From an uncultured bacterium (GTDB lineage Bacteria; Planctomycetota; UBA1135; GCA-002686595): a DNA stretch of 6,672 bases. Below, piece after piece: positions 5,660-6,672 of this stretch. Below the pieces are notes generated by a model that saw only the letters and a list, made by a program, of their open reading frames with translations, was not told the origin of the DNA and did not search any database. The stretch spans positions 1 through 6,672 of the forward strand of contig CADEGS010000235.1 of NCBI GenBank assembly GCA_902826945.1, in the 5' to 3' direction. Position 1 is the stretch's first letter. Every line of letters starts with the position of its first letter. The position numbers were made by a program, and so were the translations under genes.

Positions 5660-6606
5660 CGCAGCGCCGCGAGCGACGCGCGCAGCGTGGCCGCGACCTC
5701 GCCCGCGATGCGCCGCGCGTCGGGCAGGTCGCGCGCGTTCGCGCCGCCCACGCTCTTGTGCCCGCCGCCGCCGTGGCTCTCCATCAGCTCGCCCAGGTGC
5801 ACGACGTCGGGCGGCGCCCTCCAGGGGTTCTGCCCGGCGGTCACGTGGAAGCCGGAGCGCGTGGGGATCACGCCCACGGCGAAGGTCGCGTCGGGGAAGT
5901 GGAAGAAGGCGGCGAAGCGCTCGCGGCGGATCTGGTTCGAGGAGGCGTCGTAGAGGATGACGCCCTCCTCGGTCGAGAGCACGGTGGGGGGGAACTGGTG
6001 CAGCGCCTTGTCGCGGTTGCGCGCGGCGCGCTCCCAGGAGCGCTCGACGTCGTGGCGTCGCGCGACCTCCTCCAGGGAGCCGTCCACCATCGCGCCGACC
6101 AGCGTGTCGGTCCAGTCGCGCTCGGGCGCGGCGGTCAGGGCGCGCGAGATGCGCAGCGCGGGCTCGTCGCCGAACAGCGCCTGGTCCACGCTGTCGAAGC
6201 GGGCCGCGTCGATCAGGTCGGACCAGCGCGACATCTCGAGGAAGCGCGGCGGGGCCTCGAAGCCCCACCAGCGCGCGGCGTGGCGCAGGATCAGCGGCGG
6301 GCAGGAGGGCGAGGTCTCGTCCCAGGACCAGCGCTCCGACGGCGCGTAGAGCGCGCGCAGCTCGGGGCTCAGGAAGGTCGTCGGGTGGTGGTCGAACCAG
6401 TACTCGGCGCGCGGGTGGAAGTGGAAGTCCACGATCGCGAAGCGGTGCCCGCGCTCGAAGTCCTCCCAGCCCTTGCGCTGGTCGTAGTTGACGCTGCGCC
6501 AGCGCGTCTCTCCCTCGCGCTCGCGCAAGACCCGCGCCAGGATGGCGGCCGAGACCATCCCGTCGAAGTCGCGGTGGTAGTGGATCGTGAGCGGCGACGA
6601 GGCCAT
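5656..6606 (-). CDS. DHH/DHHA1 family phosphoesterase
   Basis: This 316-residue protein belongs to the DHH phosphoesterases, Mn-dependent hydrolases that include RecJ, NrnA nanoRNases and c-di-AMP hydrolases. The catalytic motifs appear in order: HRDFDG (11-16) with metal-ligand Asp13 and Asp15, IVDFHFHP (58-65) with Asp60, the DHH triad FDHHPT (Asp72, His73, His74), and SDLIDAA (129-135) with Asp130 and Asp133. The C-terminal DHHA1 substrate domain carries GGGGHKSVGGA (279-289). Length fits NrnA-like or stand-alone family members and is far below RecJ (about 570). Motif I reads HxDxDG rather than the NrnA-like NPDGDA, so it is nearer RecJ or archaeal-type DHH proteins, and the substrate (short oligonucleotide, cyclic dinucleotide or pAp) cannot be assigned. 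No signal peptide or membrane segment is seen. It overlaps rlmN by ATGA, so both are probably on one transcript. The ATG at 6604-6606 is the first in frame after an upstream TGA at 6658-6660. Confidence 0.9.
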   Translation of the reverse strand: MASSPLTIHYHRDFDGMVSAAILARVLREREGETRWRSVNYDQRKGWEDFERGHRFAIVDFHFHPRAEYWFDHHPTTFLSPELRALYAPSERWSWDETSPSCPPLILRHAARWWGFEAPPRFLEMSRWSDLIDAARFDSVDQALFGDEPALRISRALTAAPERDWTDTLVGAMVDGSLEEVARRHDVERSWERAARNRDKALHQFPPTVLSTEEGVILYDASSNQIRRERFAAFFHFPDATFAVGVIPTRSGFHVTAGQNPWRAPPDVVHLGELMESHGGGGHKSVGGANARDLPDARRIAGEVAATLRASLAALR

Positions 6607-6607
6607 G

Positions 6608-6631
6608 CCCGAGGCAGCATAGCGCCTCGGG
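6608..6631. promoter_or_regulatory. Operator-like dyad around the DHH gene promoter
   Basis: cccgaggc (6608-6615) and gcctcggg (6624-6631) form a perfect 8-bp inverted repeat. The 8-base spacer holds the -10-like hexamer of the DHH gene. A dyad centred on a -10 element is a typical layout for a dimeric repressor site, though no candidate regulator is in the window. If transcription starts just upstream of the ATG, the full hairpin would not be in that mRNA, which favours a DNA-level role. Confidence 0.4.
6616..6621 (-). promoter_or_regulatory. -10-like TATGCT of the DHH-rlmN pair
   Basis: On the minus strand, TATGCT lies 9 bases before the ATG at 6606, which predicts a leader of about three bases. 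There is no Shine-Dalgarno sequence in those 9 bases and no recognisable -35 box. The preceding gcgc is identical to that before TATGGT at the lipoprotein gene. Confidence 0.48.
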
Positions 6632-6672
6632 AGCGCGGACGCTCCTCGGGGCGCGCGTCAGGCGCTCTCGCG

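Noticed and set aside
6369..6620. 83-codon minus-strand frame from ATG at 6620 with gagg four bases upstream, as a small gene or upstream ORF
   Set aside because: Its protein is Ser/Thr/Arg-rich shadow sequence overlapping the DHH gene. The ATG lies within the predicted -10 box, so the expected transcript would not contain it.
6658..6672. End of a further minus-strand gene (reading R-E-S-A-stop) at the right edge
   Set aside because: Only four codons are visible before the TGA. A preceding gene is plausible with a gap of about 50 bases, but it cannot be supported.

Overview
The window is very GC-rich bacterial DNA, roughly three-quarters G+C by eye. It is tightly packed with seven intact genes, and all seven end in TGA. 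The host is probably a high-GC Gram-negative bacterium: one gene encodes a lipoprotein with a classic lipobox, and short-leader TANNNT promoters recur. Planctomycetota, Myxococcota or a similar lineage would fit, but nothing here fixes the phylum. I see no phage, transposon, CRISPR, tRNA or rRNA signature.

Left block (minus strand, 1983 down to 178): rnpA, the RNase P protein, overlaps yidD, the membrane-insertion efficiency factor, through a GTGA stop/start. After 31 bases comes a six-bladed TolB/PD40-type beta-propeller lipoprotein. The usual bacterial order is rpmH-rnpA-yidD-yidC. Here rpmH is not upstream of rnpA and the lipoprotein sits where yidC is expected. The lipoprotein gene ends inside a perfect 26-bp hairpin.

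Middle block (plus strand, 2059 to 4591): a short aldehyde-dehydrogenase-like protein that appears to lack the catalytic cysteine and other key residues, then a well-conserved L-lysine 6-transaminase (lat). The pairing recalls lysine catabolism, in which the transaminase makes an aldehyde that a dehydrogenase oxidises to 2-aminoadipate. This dehydrogenase looks inactive, however, and a hairpin plus a separate promoter suggests the two genes are transcribed independently.

Right block (minus strand, 6606 down to 4595): a DHH/DHHA1 phosphoesterase overlaps rlmN (23S rRNA A2503 methyltransferase) by ATGA. rlmN converges on lat with only three bases between the stop codons.

The most interesting regulatory pattern is that four of the five independently started genes have a TANNNT hexamer only 7-13 bases before the start codon and no Shine-Dalgarno sequence. 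This implies leaderless or nearly leaderless mRNAs. Only lat has a conventional leader with a clear ribosome binding site. I found no convincing undescribed multi-gene system; the window is mainly housekeeping and metabolic genes with some unusual details.
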